Source of the DNA: Acidobacteriota bacterium
GTDB taxonomy: Bacteria; Acidobacteriota; Thermoanaerobaculia; UBA5066
Assembly (NCBI GenBank): GCA_016716715.1
Contig: JADJVE010000004.1
Location: 62,001 to 126,000 of the forward strand
Reading direction: 5' to 3'
DNA: 64,000 bases
Shown: positions 7,715 to 18,002 of the stretch, piece by piece
Layout: each line of letters starts with the position of its first letter
Numbering within the stretch: position 1 is the first letter of the stretch
The notes under the pieces: model-generated
What the model was told of the DNA's origin: nothing
Seen by the model: the letters and a program-made list of their open reading frames with translations, nothing else
The model's database searches: none
Position numbers and translations under genes: made by a program

Positions 7715-9639
7715 TCAGTACTTCAATCGCGCGTTCGGGACCAGCTCGACCTGGAGCTCCCGGTGGAACGCGTACCGCTGCATCGTGAACGCTCTCGTCG
7801 GGCAGCGCGTGGCGCACATCGAGCAGCGGATGCAGGCGGTTTCGTCCTTCAGCATGACCCCGCCGAGGGCGTCGAGCTCCGAGGGCTCGAACGCGGCGAG
7901 CGTCTCCTTCGTGATCCCGAGCTGCTCCCCCGCCATCGCGAGGAGGCGCGGGTCGGAGGCGACCTGCGAGAGCCCTACGAGGTGGAGGCAGTCGTCCGGG
8001 CAGACGTCGACGCAGCCGTTGCACGCGATGCAGTGCTGGCCCTCGAAGTACGTCTGGACGTCGCAGCGCAGGCAGCGCTCGGCCTGCCGGCGCGCCTCGG
8101 CCTCCGGGTAGTTCCGCTCGACCATCCGGTCGGCGGCCGTCGGGAGCTCTTCGGCCGTCGGGGCGTCGGAGGGCGGCAGGCGCCGCTCCTCGACTTCCCA
8201 GTCCTGACCCATCGTGTACGCCGCCGGCGACCACTCGTAGTTCAGGACGACGCTCGTCGTCGACTTGCGGAGGTAGTCGTGGATGCTGCGGGCCGCTACC
8301 TGGGCCGACGCGATCGCGTCGATGAAGAGGCGCGGGCCGAGGACGACGTCGCCGCCGGCGAAGACGTCCGGACGGGACGTCTGCAGCGTCTCGCTGTCGA
8401 CCTTGATGAGGCCGCGGTCCGTCAGCTCGATGCCGTCCTCGGGCGTCAGGAAGTTGAATTCGGCGCTCTGGCCGATCGCGAAGATGACGGTGTCGACCTC
8501 GATCGTCTCCTTCATGGACTCGTCGAACTTCGGGTTGAACCGCTTCTCGGAGTCGAACACGGAGAGGCAGGACGCGAACTCGACGCCCGCGACCTTGCCG
8601 TCCCCGAGGACGGCGCGCGGCCCGAGCGACGTGTGGAGCTGGAGGCCCTCGTGGAGGCCCTCCTCGATCTCGACGGCGTCCGCCGGCATCTCTTCCCGGG
8701 ACTCGAGGCAGACGATGTGGACCTCGGTGACGCCGGCCCGGCGCGCCGCCGTGCGGGCGACGTCGGCGGTCACGCGGAAGTCCTCGCTCTCGTTCGCGTC
8801 GTTGCGGAGCGCCGAGCGCGCGACGTCGAACGCGACGTTGCCGCCGCCGATGACGAGGACGCGCGGTCCGATGTCGATCTTCTGGCCGAGGTTCACGAGC
8901 TTCAGGAACTCGAGGCCGTTCACGACGCCCGGCAGGTCGGCGCCCGGGATCTTGAGGCGCCGACTGCCCTGCAGGCCCGCGCCGATGAAGAAGGCCTTGT
9001 AGCCCTGCGCCCTGAGGTCGGAGATCGTCAGGCCCGGAGACCCGACCCGCGCGTTGAGGCGCAGCTCGACGCCGAGCGACAGGATCGCGTCGATCTCGGC
9101 CTTCACGAGCTCGCGGGGCAGGCGGTAGAGGGGGACGCCGAGCGTCAGCATGCCCCAGGAACCGGGTTTGCCTCGAAAACAGTCACGGCGTAACCGGCCC
9201 GCGCGAGGTCGTGGGCGACGGTGAGGCCGCCCACGCCCGAGCCGATCACGGCGATCTTTTCCGCGTAGTTTCCCTTCGGGACGAGCATCCGCTCGTCCGC
9301 GTAGCGGTGGTACTTCTCGAAGCTGCCGGTGTCGGTCCCGTGCAGCTCGCAGGCCCAGCGCTTGATCGCGCGGATCGCGACGGGAGCGTCCACGCTTCCG
9401 CGGCGGCAGGCCGCCTCGCAGGGCGCGCCGCAGATGCGGCCGCAGATCGAGACGAAGGGGTTCGTCGCGCGCGCCGCCGCATACGCGTCCTCGTCCCGGC
9501 CTTCGGCCACCGCCGTCACGTACCCGCAGGCGTCGGTGAACACCGGACACCCGACGCGGCACTTGACCTGCTCGACCCAGTACCGCTCGGCGTCCGGGAT
9601 CCGGAGCCGCCGGTACGCGGAGGAGATCGCCGTGCTCAT
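7715..9639 (-). CDS. GltD-like FAD/NAD(P) oxidoreductase with C-terminal ferredoxin domain (one apparent frameshift)
   Basis: Resembles the glutamate synthase small subunit. It has an N-terminal 4Fe-4S helical domain (CRVGCPVFTDAC, CGRICGAPCEAAC), an FAD-binding GSGVGGL at about residue 137, a second Rossmann fold (VIGGGNVAFD), and ends with ferredoxin motifs CIACNGCVDVCPDDC and CIRCSMCATRCPTR. The frame breaks at about 9153-9156: residues end at VFEANPVPGA in one frame and resume at GMLTLGVPLYRL in the next. One extra G in the G4 run restores the family's PGGML. It sits directly before ccoG in the cbb3 operon, so it may move electrons from NAD(P)H to the CcoG clusters or the quinone pool. 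That role is inference. Confidence 0.82.
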
Positions 9640-9645
9640 GGAGCC

Positions 9646-9957
9646 CTACTCGCCGTCCTCTCGCGACCTGAACGCGAAGACCAGCAGGCCCACGATGAAC
9701 GTCAGCAGGATCACGCCGATGACGGCGTGCCAGCCCGTGCCGGGGACCTGCATGATCCGGTTGGCCTCCTGGACGAGCGTCCCGCGCGTGGCGTGCGTCG
9801 TTTCGCCGGCCCAGTACGTGAAGAGGTACCAGAGGGCGAAGAGGCAGAAGCCGACGTAGGTGAACTTCAGGAACGTCGGGATCGGCGTCCCGGCGCGCTC
9901 CGTGATCCAGCCCCCCGCCAGCTCGTGAATCTTTTCGTCTTTCGGCTTGTCAGCCAT
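9646..9957 (-). CDS. Small membrane protein of the cbb3 operon
   Basis: About 103 residues with two membrane segments (FLKFTYVGFCLFALWYLF and AVIGVILLTFIVGLLVFAF). The phrase ITERAGTPIPTFLKF recalls the N-terminal anchor of CcoP, but no CxxCH haem site follows. A GGAGG lies 8 bases before the ATG at 9957, which favours this start over the ATG at 9963. Placed after ccoS and before the flavoprotein. It may be an extra oxidase subunit. Confidence 0.75.
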   Translation of the reverse strand: MADKPKDEKIHELAGGWITERAGTPIPTFLKFTYVGFCLFALWYLFTYWAGETTHATRGTLVQEANRIMQVPGTGWHAVIGVILLTFIVGLLVFAFRSREDGE

Positions 9958-10123
9958 TTCCATTTCCTCCGTCGTCGTCGTCCAGCATCCGGTACTTCGG
10001 GGTCTCGTCGTCCTTCATCGCGCCGGTCCTCACCGCCCACACGAGCAGGCAGAGCGCCGAGGCGACGAAGGACGCCATGAGGGCGTACACGCCGAAGATC
10101 GGATCCCAGACGGCGAGCGTCAT
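9950..10123 (-). CDS. ccoS: CcoS-like cbb3 oxidase maturation protein (copy 1)
   Basis: A protein of 57 residues with one membrane helix. It carries the CcoS signature LCLLVWAVRTGAMKDDETP followed by RMLDDDD. CcoS is required for insertion of cofactors into cbb3 oxidase. It starts two bases after the ccoO stop and its tail overlaps the next gene. The usual Gln of VRSGQFDD is replaced (TGAMKDD), whereas copy 2 at 15741 keeps SGQFRD. Confidence 0.8.
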   Translation of the reverse strand: MTLAVWDPIFGVYALMASFVASALCLLVWAVRTGAMKDDETPKYRMLDDDDGGNGNG

Positions 10124-10125
10124 GT

Positions 10126-10692
10126 TCACTGCTCGTAGTCGTGAGCCGGGCGCCAGTCCTTCTGGCGGCCGAGCGACTGGATGTAGGCGACGAGTGCGTC
10201 GAGCTCCTTCGCGTCGTTCGCGATCCACGGGAAGGGCGGCATGACGGAGCCGGGCACGAGGGCGCGCGGGTCTTTGAAGTGCGTGACGTGCCACTGGCGG
10301 TCGTACTTGCCGCCGACGCGCGAGAGATCCGGCCCGACGCGCCGGGTCCCGAACATGTGCGGGGCGTCGTAGACGAACTCGTCCGGCGTGGAGACGGGGC
10401 TCTTCACGCCGCGCCAGCCGTAGCGAACCGTGTCGGCCTCGATCGTGCGCGTCTGCTGCGTGTGGCAGTACCAGCAGCCCTCGCGCACGTAGATCGCACG
10501 GCCCTGCATGACGAGCTTCGCTTCGGGGTCGCCGGCCTTCGCCATCGCAGGGTAGTTCTTCAGCCCGGGGACGGGCTTCGTCCAGCTCGCGTCGAAGAAC
10601 GGCGGCGCGAACGTCGTGAGGATCGCGCCGATCGCGAAGAATCCGACGGCGGCTCCGATGAAGAGACCGCTCGATTTGTCGATCTTGCTCAT
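10126..10692 (-). CDS. ccoO: cbb3 cytochrome c oxidase subunit II (CcoO/FixO)
   Basis: A membrane-anchored monohaem cytochrome c of 188 residues. One N-terminal helix (FIGAAVGFFAIGAILTTF) precedes the haem site CWYCHTQQ and the CcoO-typical stretches DTVRYGW, FGTRRVGPDLSRVGG and WHVTHFKDPRALVPGSVMPP, where the Met is the likely haem ligand. It passes electrons to CcoN. Gene order ccoN-ccoO is standard; no ccoP follows. Confidence 0.95.
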   Translation of the reverse strand: MSKIDKSSGLFIGAAVGFFAIGAILTTFAPPFFDASWTKPVPGLKNYPAMAKAGDPEAKLVMQGRAIYVREGCWYCHTQQTRTIEADTVRYGWRGVKSPVSTPDEFVYDAPHMFGTRRVGPDLSRVGGKYDRQWHVTHFKDPRALVPGSVMPPFPWIANDAKELDALVAYIQSLGRQKDWRPAHDYEQ

Positions 10693-10702
10693 CGCGTGCT
10701 CC

Positions 10703-12103
10703 TTACGCGGCGGCGACGGCCGCGCGGTCGCGCCGTCCCGTCCACGTCATGAGGAGGTTCCAGAAGAAGATCAGGATGCCGGTGAACATGAGCGTCCCGC
10801 CCACGAGGCGGACGAGCCAGTACGGCCTCATGAACTTCACCGTGTCGATGAACGGGATCGTGACGTCGTTCCACTGCAGGCCCTGGAGGAACCCGCCGAT
10901 CCAGAGCGACACGAAGAACGAGAGCCCGCCGATGAGCCACAGCCAGAACGTCGCGTTCGCGAGCTTGTCGGAGTGGAGGGACGTCTTGAGCATCCGCGGG
11001 ATCGCGTAGTACGCCGCGCCGATCGCGAAGAACGAGAACGCGCCGAGGACGGCCATGTGGGCGTGCCCGACGATCCAGTCCGTCTTCGAGACGATCGCGT
11101 TGACGCTGCGCAGGGAGTGCATCGGGCCCTGGAAGCAGGTCAGGAGGTAGAAGATCGTGCCCGTCATCAGGAACTTGATCGGGACGTTGTCCTTCAGCTG
11201 GTGCCATTGGCCCTTCATCGTCGCGAGGAAGTTCCAGACGAGGCTCCAGACCGGGATCATGAGCATGACCGAGAAGAGGATCGCGACCGTCTGCAGCCAC
11301 TGGCTGATGGGCCCGTGGAGCATGTGGTGCGCGCCCGTCCACACGTAGACGAAGGCGAGCGACCAGAAGCCGACCATCGAGAGCCGGTGCGAGTAGAGCG
11401 GCGTCTCGGAGGCCTTCGGGATGAAGTAGTAACCGATCCCGAGGCCGAGCGGCGTGAAGATGAGGCCGACCGCGTTGTGGACGTAGAACCAGTTCAGGTT
11501 CGCCTGGTTCGTGCCCGACGTGAACATCGTCGCGAAGTTCCCGACGATGTAGACGACGGCCGTCCAGAGGATGCCGCCCACGATGTACCAGATCGCGACG
11601 TACATCTGCTGGTACTTGCGCGTCACGACGGTCATGACGATGTTCAGGCCGAACATCACCCAGGCGATCGTGACGAGGACGTCGAGAACGAACGGGAGCT
11701 CGGCGTACTCGAGGCCCTGCGTCATGCCCGCGAGGAGCGTGCCGACGGCGCCGAGAACGATCGCGACCCAGAGGTACAGCGTCGCCATCCCGAGCTTCTC
11801 GCTCCAGAGCCGGACGCCGCAGAGGCGCGGGATCAGGTAGAAGGACAGCCCCATGTCGGCGGCGAGGAGCCAGCCGAAGAGCATCCCGTTGACGTGCAGG
11901 GGCCGGAGGCGCCCGTACTGCAGCCACGAGATGTTTCCGAGGAGCGTCGGCATGTTGAGCTTGCCGGCGACGATCAGGGCCACGAGGCCCGAGATCACGA
12001 AGAAGAGCGAGGCCACGAGGATGAAGCCGAATGCGGCCTTGTCTTCGTGCTCGAGAACCGGGGCCGCGCTGCCTGGTCTGGCCGCGGCCGGGACGCTGCT
12101 CAT
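10703..12103 (-). CDS. ccoN: cbb3 cytochrome c oxidase catalytic subunit I (CcoN/FixN)
   Basis: A 12-helix haem-copper oxidase subunit of 466 residues that reduces oxygen to water. Visible ligands include FYVHNAV (CuB His) and TGAHHMLHG (two more CuB His), the helix VII Tyr in FVYVWTGAHH that cross-links in cbb3 enzymes, and GHAHMAVLG (haem His). Retention of the Tyr argues against nitric oxide reductase. The ATG at 12103 lies five bases after the multihaem cytochrome gene. A longer in-frame reading to 13483 is a shadow of that gene. Confidence 0.95.
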   Translation of the reverse strand: MSSVPAAARPGSAAPVLEHEDKAAFGFILVASLFFVISGLVALIVAGKLNMPTLLGNISWLQYGRLRPLHVNGMLFGWLLAADMGLSFYLIPRLCGVRLWSEKLGMATLYLWVAIVLGAVGTLLAGMTQGLEYAELPFVLDVLVTIAWVMFGLNIVMTVVTRKYQQMYVAIWYIVGGILWTAVVYIVGNFATMFTSGTNQANLNWFYVHNAVGLIFTPLGLGIGYYFIPKASETPLYSHRLSMVGFWSLAFVYVWTGAHHMLHGPISQWLQTVAILFSVMLMIPVWSLVWNFLATMKGQWHQLKDNVPIKFLMTGTIFYLLTCFQGPMHSLRSVNAIVSKTDWIVGHAHMAVLGAFSFFAIGAAYYAIPRMLKTSLHSDKLANATFWLWLIGGLSFFVSLWIGGFLQGLQWNDVTIPFIDTVKFMRPYWLVRLVGGTLMFTGILIFFWNLLMTWTGRRDRAAVAAA

Positions 12104-12108
12104 GCGCT

Positions 12109-13875
12109 TTACCTCCCTGACGTATTGCGGATTTCGGCGACCTTCGCCGGCTCGCTCCTCGGAGCGGGCCGGGTCAGGCTCGTGATGTAGTTGATGAGGT
12201 CTCCGATCGCCTTGTCGTCGAGCGAGAAGTCGAAGCCGGCAGCCGGCATCGCCGTCCCCTGGACGCCGTACTTGATGCTCTCGTGGAGCCGCGTGTACGA
12301 AACCGACGCGACGAACGGCGCGTTCCGGAGGTTGCGCGGGCGCGGGACGATGTCCTCGGCGTTCGGGCCGTGGCCGTCGGCCTTCTTGCCGTGGCAGCCC
12401 CAGCAGCGGTTCAGGAAGATCTCCTCGCCGCGGACGACGCTCTCCTTCGAATACGCCACGGGGTTCGCCGCCGGGATCTGGCGGCCCTTCGGGACCTGGG
12501 CGGTCGAGTTCTTCGACCACGTCGCGAGAACGTAGTCGACGAGCGCGGTTGCCCCGGCCTCGCCGCCGAGAACCCTGCCCCACGGCGCCATGCTCGTGCC
12601 GGGCACGCCGTTCACGAGGCTCGCGACGAGGCGCTCGCGCGTCTTCGTCCGCATGAACGCCGCCTTCGTGAGGTCGCGCGGCTTCGGGTCGAGGTACTCG
12701 GCGATCAGGCCGTTGCCCTGCCCCTTCTCGCCGTGGCAGCGCGCGCAGAGCGCCTCGTAGCGCTTCCCGGGCTCGGGCGGCACGTCCGGCACGCGGCGCG
12801 AGAGGAGATAGGCCGAAAGCGACTCGAAGATGTCGTCGGGGAGCGGGTACGGCGGCATGAGGGAGCCGGGCACGACGCTCTTCGGATCGCGGAAGTGCGC
12901 GAGCATCCACGTCTCGTCGCGCTGGCCCGCCGTGAAGGCGAGCTCGGGGCCCACGCGTCCGTCGTGGCCGTCGAGCTTGTGGCAGGACAGGCAGCCGACG
13001 CGCTGGAGAAGGGCTTCTCCGCGACGTGCGGGCGTCTGCGTCGCGAGGGCGACCTCGGCGTCGTGGCCGACGATGAGCCCCAGCGGCAGCCACTTCGGGC
13101 GCTCGGCCTGGGCGGCCTGGAACCGCGCGAGCGGCGCGCGAGAGACGTTCGCGCCCTGCTGGGCCTTCAGGAAGGCGACGAGCTGCATGCGCTGCTCGTC
13201 CGTGAGGTCCTGGCCGGGCATCGTGGAAGTCGGGTTGTTCCAGCGCGGGTTCTCGATCTTGGCCTTCACGAATTCCCAGCGGCGGCGGCGGCCGACCTCG
13301 GAGAGCTCGGGGCCGATCGAGCCGTAGGAGAGGCCCGCGATCGTGTGGCACGTGTAGCAGGCGCGCTCGAAGAAGAGGCGGCGGCCGGCGTTCACGAGCG
13401 GCGCTCCCGGCCACTCGCTCTGCGTGTGGCACTGGACGCAGTTGGACTGGATGAGCGCCTTCGGGAGTACCGGCCACGGCCACTCTTCCCCGCCGTGGGC
13501 CTGCTCGGCGTCCACGGCACGGCCCTGCCCGTCGTGGCAGATCGTGCAGCCGAACGTCTCGAACCGGTGGCCGGGGACCGGCGGGTGCGTGCGCAGCGGC
13601 TGGTCGGCCTTCGTGAAGCGCGGGTCGTCCGCGGCGATGTGGCAGGTCTGACAGCGGTCGACGCGCTCGGACCCGAAGCTGCGGACGATCGTCTGCTCGA
13701 TCGCCGGCCGGCGCGCGACGAGAGTCGCCTTGACCGCGTCGTTCGTGGACGCGGCGGCGGCGTCCTTGAAGTACTTCTTCTGGTGGTCCTGCCAGCGCGC
13801 GAAGAACTGGTTGTTGAAGACGTAGGCGTGGAGGGCGAGGACGACGACGGAGATGAACGCGAGTGCGGCGCGCAT
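12109..13875 (-). CDS. Seven-haem membrane-anchored cytochrome c
   Basis: Encodes 588 residues with an N-terminal membrane helix (AALAFISVVVLALHAYVF) and seven CxxCH sites: CQTCH (about 75), CTICH (110), CVQCH (146), CYTCH (173), CLSCH (295), CARCH (377) and CWGCH (491). The second half reads as three consecutive monohaem cytochrome c domains, each with an MPP, MAP or MPA segment that could supply the Met ligand. It lies between cytochrome b and ccoN, where cytochrome c1 or CcoP would be expected, so it probably wires the quinol-oxidising complex to the oxidase. Not a copy of any single canonical family I can name. Confidence 0.9.
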   Translation of the reverse strand: MRAALAFISVVVLALHAYVFNNQFFARWQDHQKKYFKDAAAASTNDAVKATLVARRPAIEQTIVRSFGSERVDRCQTCHIAADDPRFTKADQPLRTHPPVPGHRFETFGCTICHDGQGRAVDAEQAHGGEEWPWPVLPKALIQSNCVQCHTQSEWPGAPLVNAGRRLFFERACYTCHTIAGLSYGSIGPELSEVGRRRRWEFVKAKIENPRWNNPTSTMPGQDLTDEQRMQLVAFLKAQQGANVSRAPLARFQAAQAERPKWLPLGLIVGHDAEVALATQTPARRGEALLQRVGCLSCHKLDGHDGRVGPELAFTAGQRDETWMLAHFRDPKSVVPGSLMPPYPLPDDIFESLSAYLLSRRVPDVPPEPGKRYEALCARCHGEKGQGNGLIAEYLDPKPRDLTKAAFMRTKTRERLVASLVNGVPGTSMAPWGRVLGGEAGATALVDYVLATWSKNSTAQVPKGRQIPAANPVAYSKESVVRGEEIFLNRCWGCHGKKADGHGPNAEDIVPRPRNLRNAPFVASVSYTRLHESIKYGVQGTAMPAAGFDFSLDDKAIGDLINYITSLTRPAPRSEPAKVAEIRNTSGR

Positions 13876-13878
13876 GGG

Positions 13879-15257
<1,379 letters not shown>

Positions 15258-15267
15258 CGCGTGCGCC

Positions 15268-15744
15268 TCAGACCTTCAGGAACGTTCCGGCGGGCACGGC
15301 CTCGGCCGTGTCGACCTCGAGCTCGCCGTTCGGCGAGAGCGCAATGCGGAACCAAGGCAGGGGCCGCGGCGCCGGGCCGCCGAGCACGGTCCCCTCGGCG
15401 TCGAACCGGCTGCCGTGGCAGGGGCAGTCGAAGCCGATCTCGGTCGTCGCAATCACGCAGCCGAGGTGCGTGCACGTGTTCGAGATCGCGCACATGCCGG
15501 CCTCGGTCCGCACGATCGTGACGCGCTGGCGCGTCATCGGGAGGCGCGTCCCGGGCGGATAGGCCTCGGGCTTCCCGATGCGAAAGCGCGAGGGCTCGCC
15601 GTACGTGACGCGCGGCTTGAAGAAGAGCAGGTTCGAGAACACGGCGACCGCGTTCGCGCCGAAGAGGGAGACGACGCTCGTGATCGTCAGCGCTCTCCGG
15701 CGGCTCATCGTCATGCTCGGCTTGGCCTCGGTCGGCTTCGTCAT
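15268..15744 (-). CDS. Rieske [2Fe-2S] protein
   Basis: A protein of 158 residues with a membrane-anchoring or Tat-like N-terminus (SRRRALTITSVVSLFGANAVAV) and the Rieske cluster motifs CTHLGC and CPCHGS followed by FDAEG and GPAPRPLP. It is the electron acceptor from quinol in the bc complex and precedes cytochrome b. The SRRRALT segment resembles a twin-arginine signal. The ATG at 15744 overlaps the stop of the ccoS-like gene as ATGA. Confidence 0.94.
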   Translation of the reverse strand: MTKPTEAKPSMTMSRRRALTITSVVSLFGANAVAVFSNLLFFKPRVTYGEPSRFRIGKPEAYPPGTRLPMTRQRVTIVRTEAGMCAISNTCTHLGCVIATTEIGFDCPCHGSRFDAEGTVLGGPAPRPLPWFRIALSPNGELEVDTAEAVPAGTFLKV

Positions 15745-15938
15745 GTCCGCCTCCGCGGTTCGGTGTTCGGACCTTTCCCGTCGCCGCCGTCGTCGGCGAG
15801 ATCGGGCCAGAAAAGCTGTTCCTTGGTTTTCTCGAGGTCGCGGAACTGTCCGCTGCGGACGCCCCACGCCCACGCGAGCGCGCCGGCGATCCCCATGGAG
15901 ATTCCGGCCGCAAATAACATTACCGTTATGGTCATCAT
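15741..15938 (-). CDS. CcoS-like protein (copy 2), first gene of the respiratory operon
   Basis: A protein of 65 residues with one helix and the motif WGVRSGQFRDLEKTKEQLF, close to CcoS (FLWAVRSGQFDDLE). It ends in a short acidic, then basic tail. It opens the operon, immediately before the Rieske gene, while the second CcoS-like gene follows ccoO. Two tandem ATGs (15938 and 15935) are possible starts. An upstream in-frame extension to 16037 is unlikely to be coding. Confidence 0.75.
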   Translation of the reverse strand: MMTITVMLFAAGISMGIAGALAWAWGVRSGQFRDLEKTKEQLFWPDLADDGGDGKGPNTEPRRRT

Positions 15939-15972
15939 TGCGGCTTCACGCTTCCGAGGGGGGGAAGGACCG

Positions 15973-15993
15973 CTTGTGCGCCCATGGCGCAAG
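15973..15993. promoter_or_regulatory. Imperfect palindrome upstream of the bc/cbb3 operon
   Basis: CTTGTGCGCC and GGCGCAAG face each other around CAT, 35 bases upstream of the first gene. It has the size of a regulator-binding site but fits no consensus I know (not FNR, only a weak match to Rex). The rest of the gap 15939-16055 shows no clear feature. Confidence 0.25.
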
Positions 15994-16055
15994 GATCGGG
16001 AGGCGGGCGCCGCGCAGCCATAGTTCATCTGCCTCATGGAGAGGCAGGTTGAGCG

Positions 16056-16083
16056 GGAAAACGCCCCGTCTCAGGGGGGCGCG
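16056..16083 (-). terminator. Rho-independent terminator of the MerR-type gene
   Basis: On the minus strand, right after the TGA, CGCCCC and GGGGCG form a stem around CCTGAGAC and are followed by TTTTCCC. The short T run makes it moderate. Confidence 0.55.
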
Positions 16084-16084
16084 G

Positions 16085-16627
16085 TCAGGGCTCGGACCGC
16101 GAGAGAAGGGCGAGGATTTCCTGCAGCTCGGCCACGGCGCGCGGCACCCGGTCGTCCGCCGGGGCCAGCGGAACGGCCGCGGGAACTTCGATGGGCTGCG
16201 TGGTTTCCGGCGCGGGCAGCTCGACGGCCGAGGCTTCGGTGAACGTCGGCGCGGCGGCCTTCGGGGGACGGGGCGGGCGTGGTTTTTCGGCCTTCGCGGG
16301 CTTCGGCGCCTCGGGAATCGGCGCGACCGCGGGATTCGTGTCCGCGCCGGCGTCCTTCGACTCGGCCTTCCCGCTCCCCTCGCTCTCGAGGCGCTTCTTG
16401 GCGCCGGCGATCGTGTAGCCCTCGTCGTAGAGCAGACGCTTGATCTGCTCGATGAGCTTCAGCTCGCGCGCGCTGTACGTGCGGGGGCCGGGAATGGACT
16501 TGTCGGGTGCGAGGACCGGGAACTCGGACTCCCAGTAGCGGAGCACGTAGGGCTGAACGTCCGCGATGCGGCAGACATCCCCGATCTTGTAACGAGTTTC
16601 GCCGCCGGAACCGTTCGCTTCGGCCAT
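16085..16627 (-). CDS. MerR-like HTH regulator
   Basis: Residues about 10-80 form a MerR-type winged helix (YKIGDVCRIADVQPYVLRYW, ESEF, RTYSARELKLIEQIKRLLYDEGYTIAGAKKRL). The rest (about 85-165) is a Pro/Ala/Lys-rich linker and the C-terminus (RAVAELQEILALLSR) could be a short coiled coil. No Cys or ligand domain is present, so it is not a classical metal or drug sensor. ATG at 16627 is preferred to the TTG at 16633. It lies downstream of der and upstream of the respiratory operon, so regulation of either is possible but not shown. Confidence 0.85.
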   Translation of the reverse strand: MAEANGSGGETRYKIGDVCRIADVQPYVLRYWESEFPVLAPDKSIPGPRTYSARELKLIEQIKRLLYDEGYTIAGAKKRLESEGSGKAESKDAGADTNPAVAPIPEAPKPAKAEKPRPPRPPKAAAPTFTEASAVELPAPETTQPIEVPAAVPLAPADDRVPRAVAELQEILALLSRSEP

Positions 16628-16658
16628 CTGCAATCCGTTTTTAGCACGGATTTTCGGA

Positions 16659-18002
16659 TTATTTCTCTTTCTTTCCCTCTCGCTTTTCGTCCCCGGGCTT
16701 GACGATGAACTTCACGGGGACGCCGTCCAGCTTCCAGTGCTCGCGGATCCGGTTCTGCAGGAAGCGCTCGAACGAGAAGTGCAGCGCCTCGGCCCGGTCC
16801 GCGAAGAGCCGCACGAGCGGCGGCTCGGAGGCGACCTGTACGGCGTAGCGGATCCGGAGCTCCCGGCCCGAGCGCCCCTTGGGCAGCTCGCGCTGGAACG
16901 CCTTCTGAAGGACGCGGTTCAGCTCGCCGGTGGACATGCGCGTCGCGAAGCGCTTCGCGAGCGCGTCCGCCTCGGTCAGGATCCGCCCCACGCCCTTCCC
17001 CGTCAGGGCGGAGATCGGGAGGAACGGCGCGTTGCGCAGGAACACGAACCGCCTCACGACGTCCTGCTTCATCTCGCGGACCTTCTCGTGGTCCTTCTCG
17101 ACGAGGTCCCACTTGTTCGCGACGAGGAGGAGGCCGCGGCCCGCTTCTTCGGCGTAGCCCGCGATGTGGGCGTCCTGCGCCGTGATGCCGTCGCCGGCGT
17201 CGAAGACGATGACGACGAGCCGGGCGCGCTCCATCGACTTGCGCGCCGCCACGACCGAGAGCACCTCGGGGGCGTCGGTCGTGCGGCCCTTCTTGCGGAT
17301 TCCGGCCGTGTCGACGAGGACGTACTCGCGGCCGTTGACGGACAGCCGGCAGTCGATCGCGTCCCGGGTGGTTCCGGCGATCTCGGACACCATCACGCGG
17401 TCGCGGCCGAGGAGCGCGTTCACGATGGACGACTTTCCCACGTTCGGGCGGCCCACGATCGCGATCGGCAGCGGTTCGGTGCGGGTGTCGGGGTCGAGGT
17501 CGGGCGGGACGGCGGCCTCGATGGCGTCGAAGATCTCGTCGGCGCCCGTGCCGTGCAGCGCCGAGACCCCCACGACCTGCGGGAAGCCGAGCTGGTACCC
17601 GTCCGCCGTCGAGTTCGCAGCGGACTTCGCGTCGATCTTGTTCCAGGCCACCAGAACCGGCTTGCCGAGCGCATGCAGCCGCTGGGCGATTCTCTCGTCT
17701 TCCGGCAGCCGGCCCGATACGCCGTCGAGGACGAAGATCAGGAGGTCGGCGTCGACGACGGTCGAGAGCGTCCGGTCGCTGGTCCACGCCGCGAACCCGC
17801 CCGCGGCGTCGAGGTCCAGCCCGCCCGTGTCGACGAGCTCGTAGGCGCGGCCGCTCGGCGTCTTCGCGACGACCGCGAGCGCGTCGCGCGTCATCCCCGG
17901 CTGGTCGTGGACGAGCGCCCGCCGCTCGCCGGCGAGGCGGTTGAAAAGCGCGGACTTCCCGACGTTCGGGCGCCCGACGAGGACGACCTTGAAGGCGGCC
18001 AT
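16659..18002 (-). CDS. der: Ribosome assembly GTPase Der (EngA)
   Basis: A double-GTPase of 447 residues acting in 50S subunit maturation. Two P-loops GRPNVGKS are seen (residues about 10 and 182), each with DTGG/DTAG and a G4 motif (NKID, NKWD). The KH-like C-terminal domain ends in a Lys/Glu-rich tail. The start ATG shares one base with the stop of rnr (TGATG), so expression is coupled. Length and layout are typical. Confidence 0.97.
   Translation of the reverse strand: MAAFKVVLVGRPNVGKSALFNRLAGERRALVHDQPGMTRDALAVVAKTPSGRAYELVDTGGLDLDAAGGFAAWTSDRTLSTVVDADLLIFVLDGVSGRLPEDERIAQRLHALGKPVLVAWNKIDAKSAANSTADGYQLGFPQVVGVSALHGTGADEIFDAIEAAVPPDLDPDTRTEPLPIAIVGRPNVGKSSIVNALLGRDRVMVSEIAGTTRDAIDCRLSVNGREYVLVDTAGIRKKGRTTDAPEVLSVVAARKSMERARLVVIVFDAGDGITAQDAHIAGYAEEAGRGLLLVANKWDLVEKDHEKVREMKQDVVRRFVFLRNAPFLPISALTGKGVGRILTEADALAKRFATRMSTGELNRVLQKAFQRELPKGRSGRELRIRYAVQVASEPPLVRLFADRAEALHFSFERFLQNRIREHWKLDGVPVKFIVKPGDEKREGKKEK

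Noticed and set aside
10616..12190. Open frame of 524 codons on the plus strand opposite ccoN
   Set aside because: Low-complexity Arg/Glu/Asp sequence; the minus strand carries a certain ccoN.
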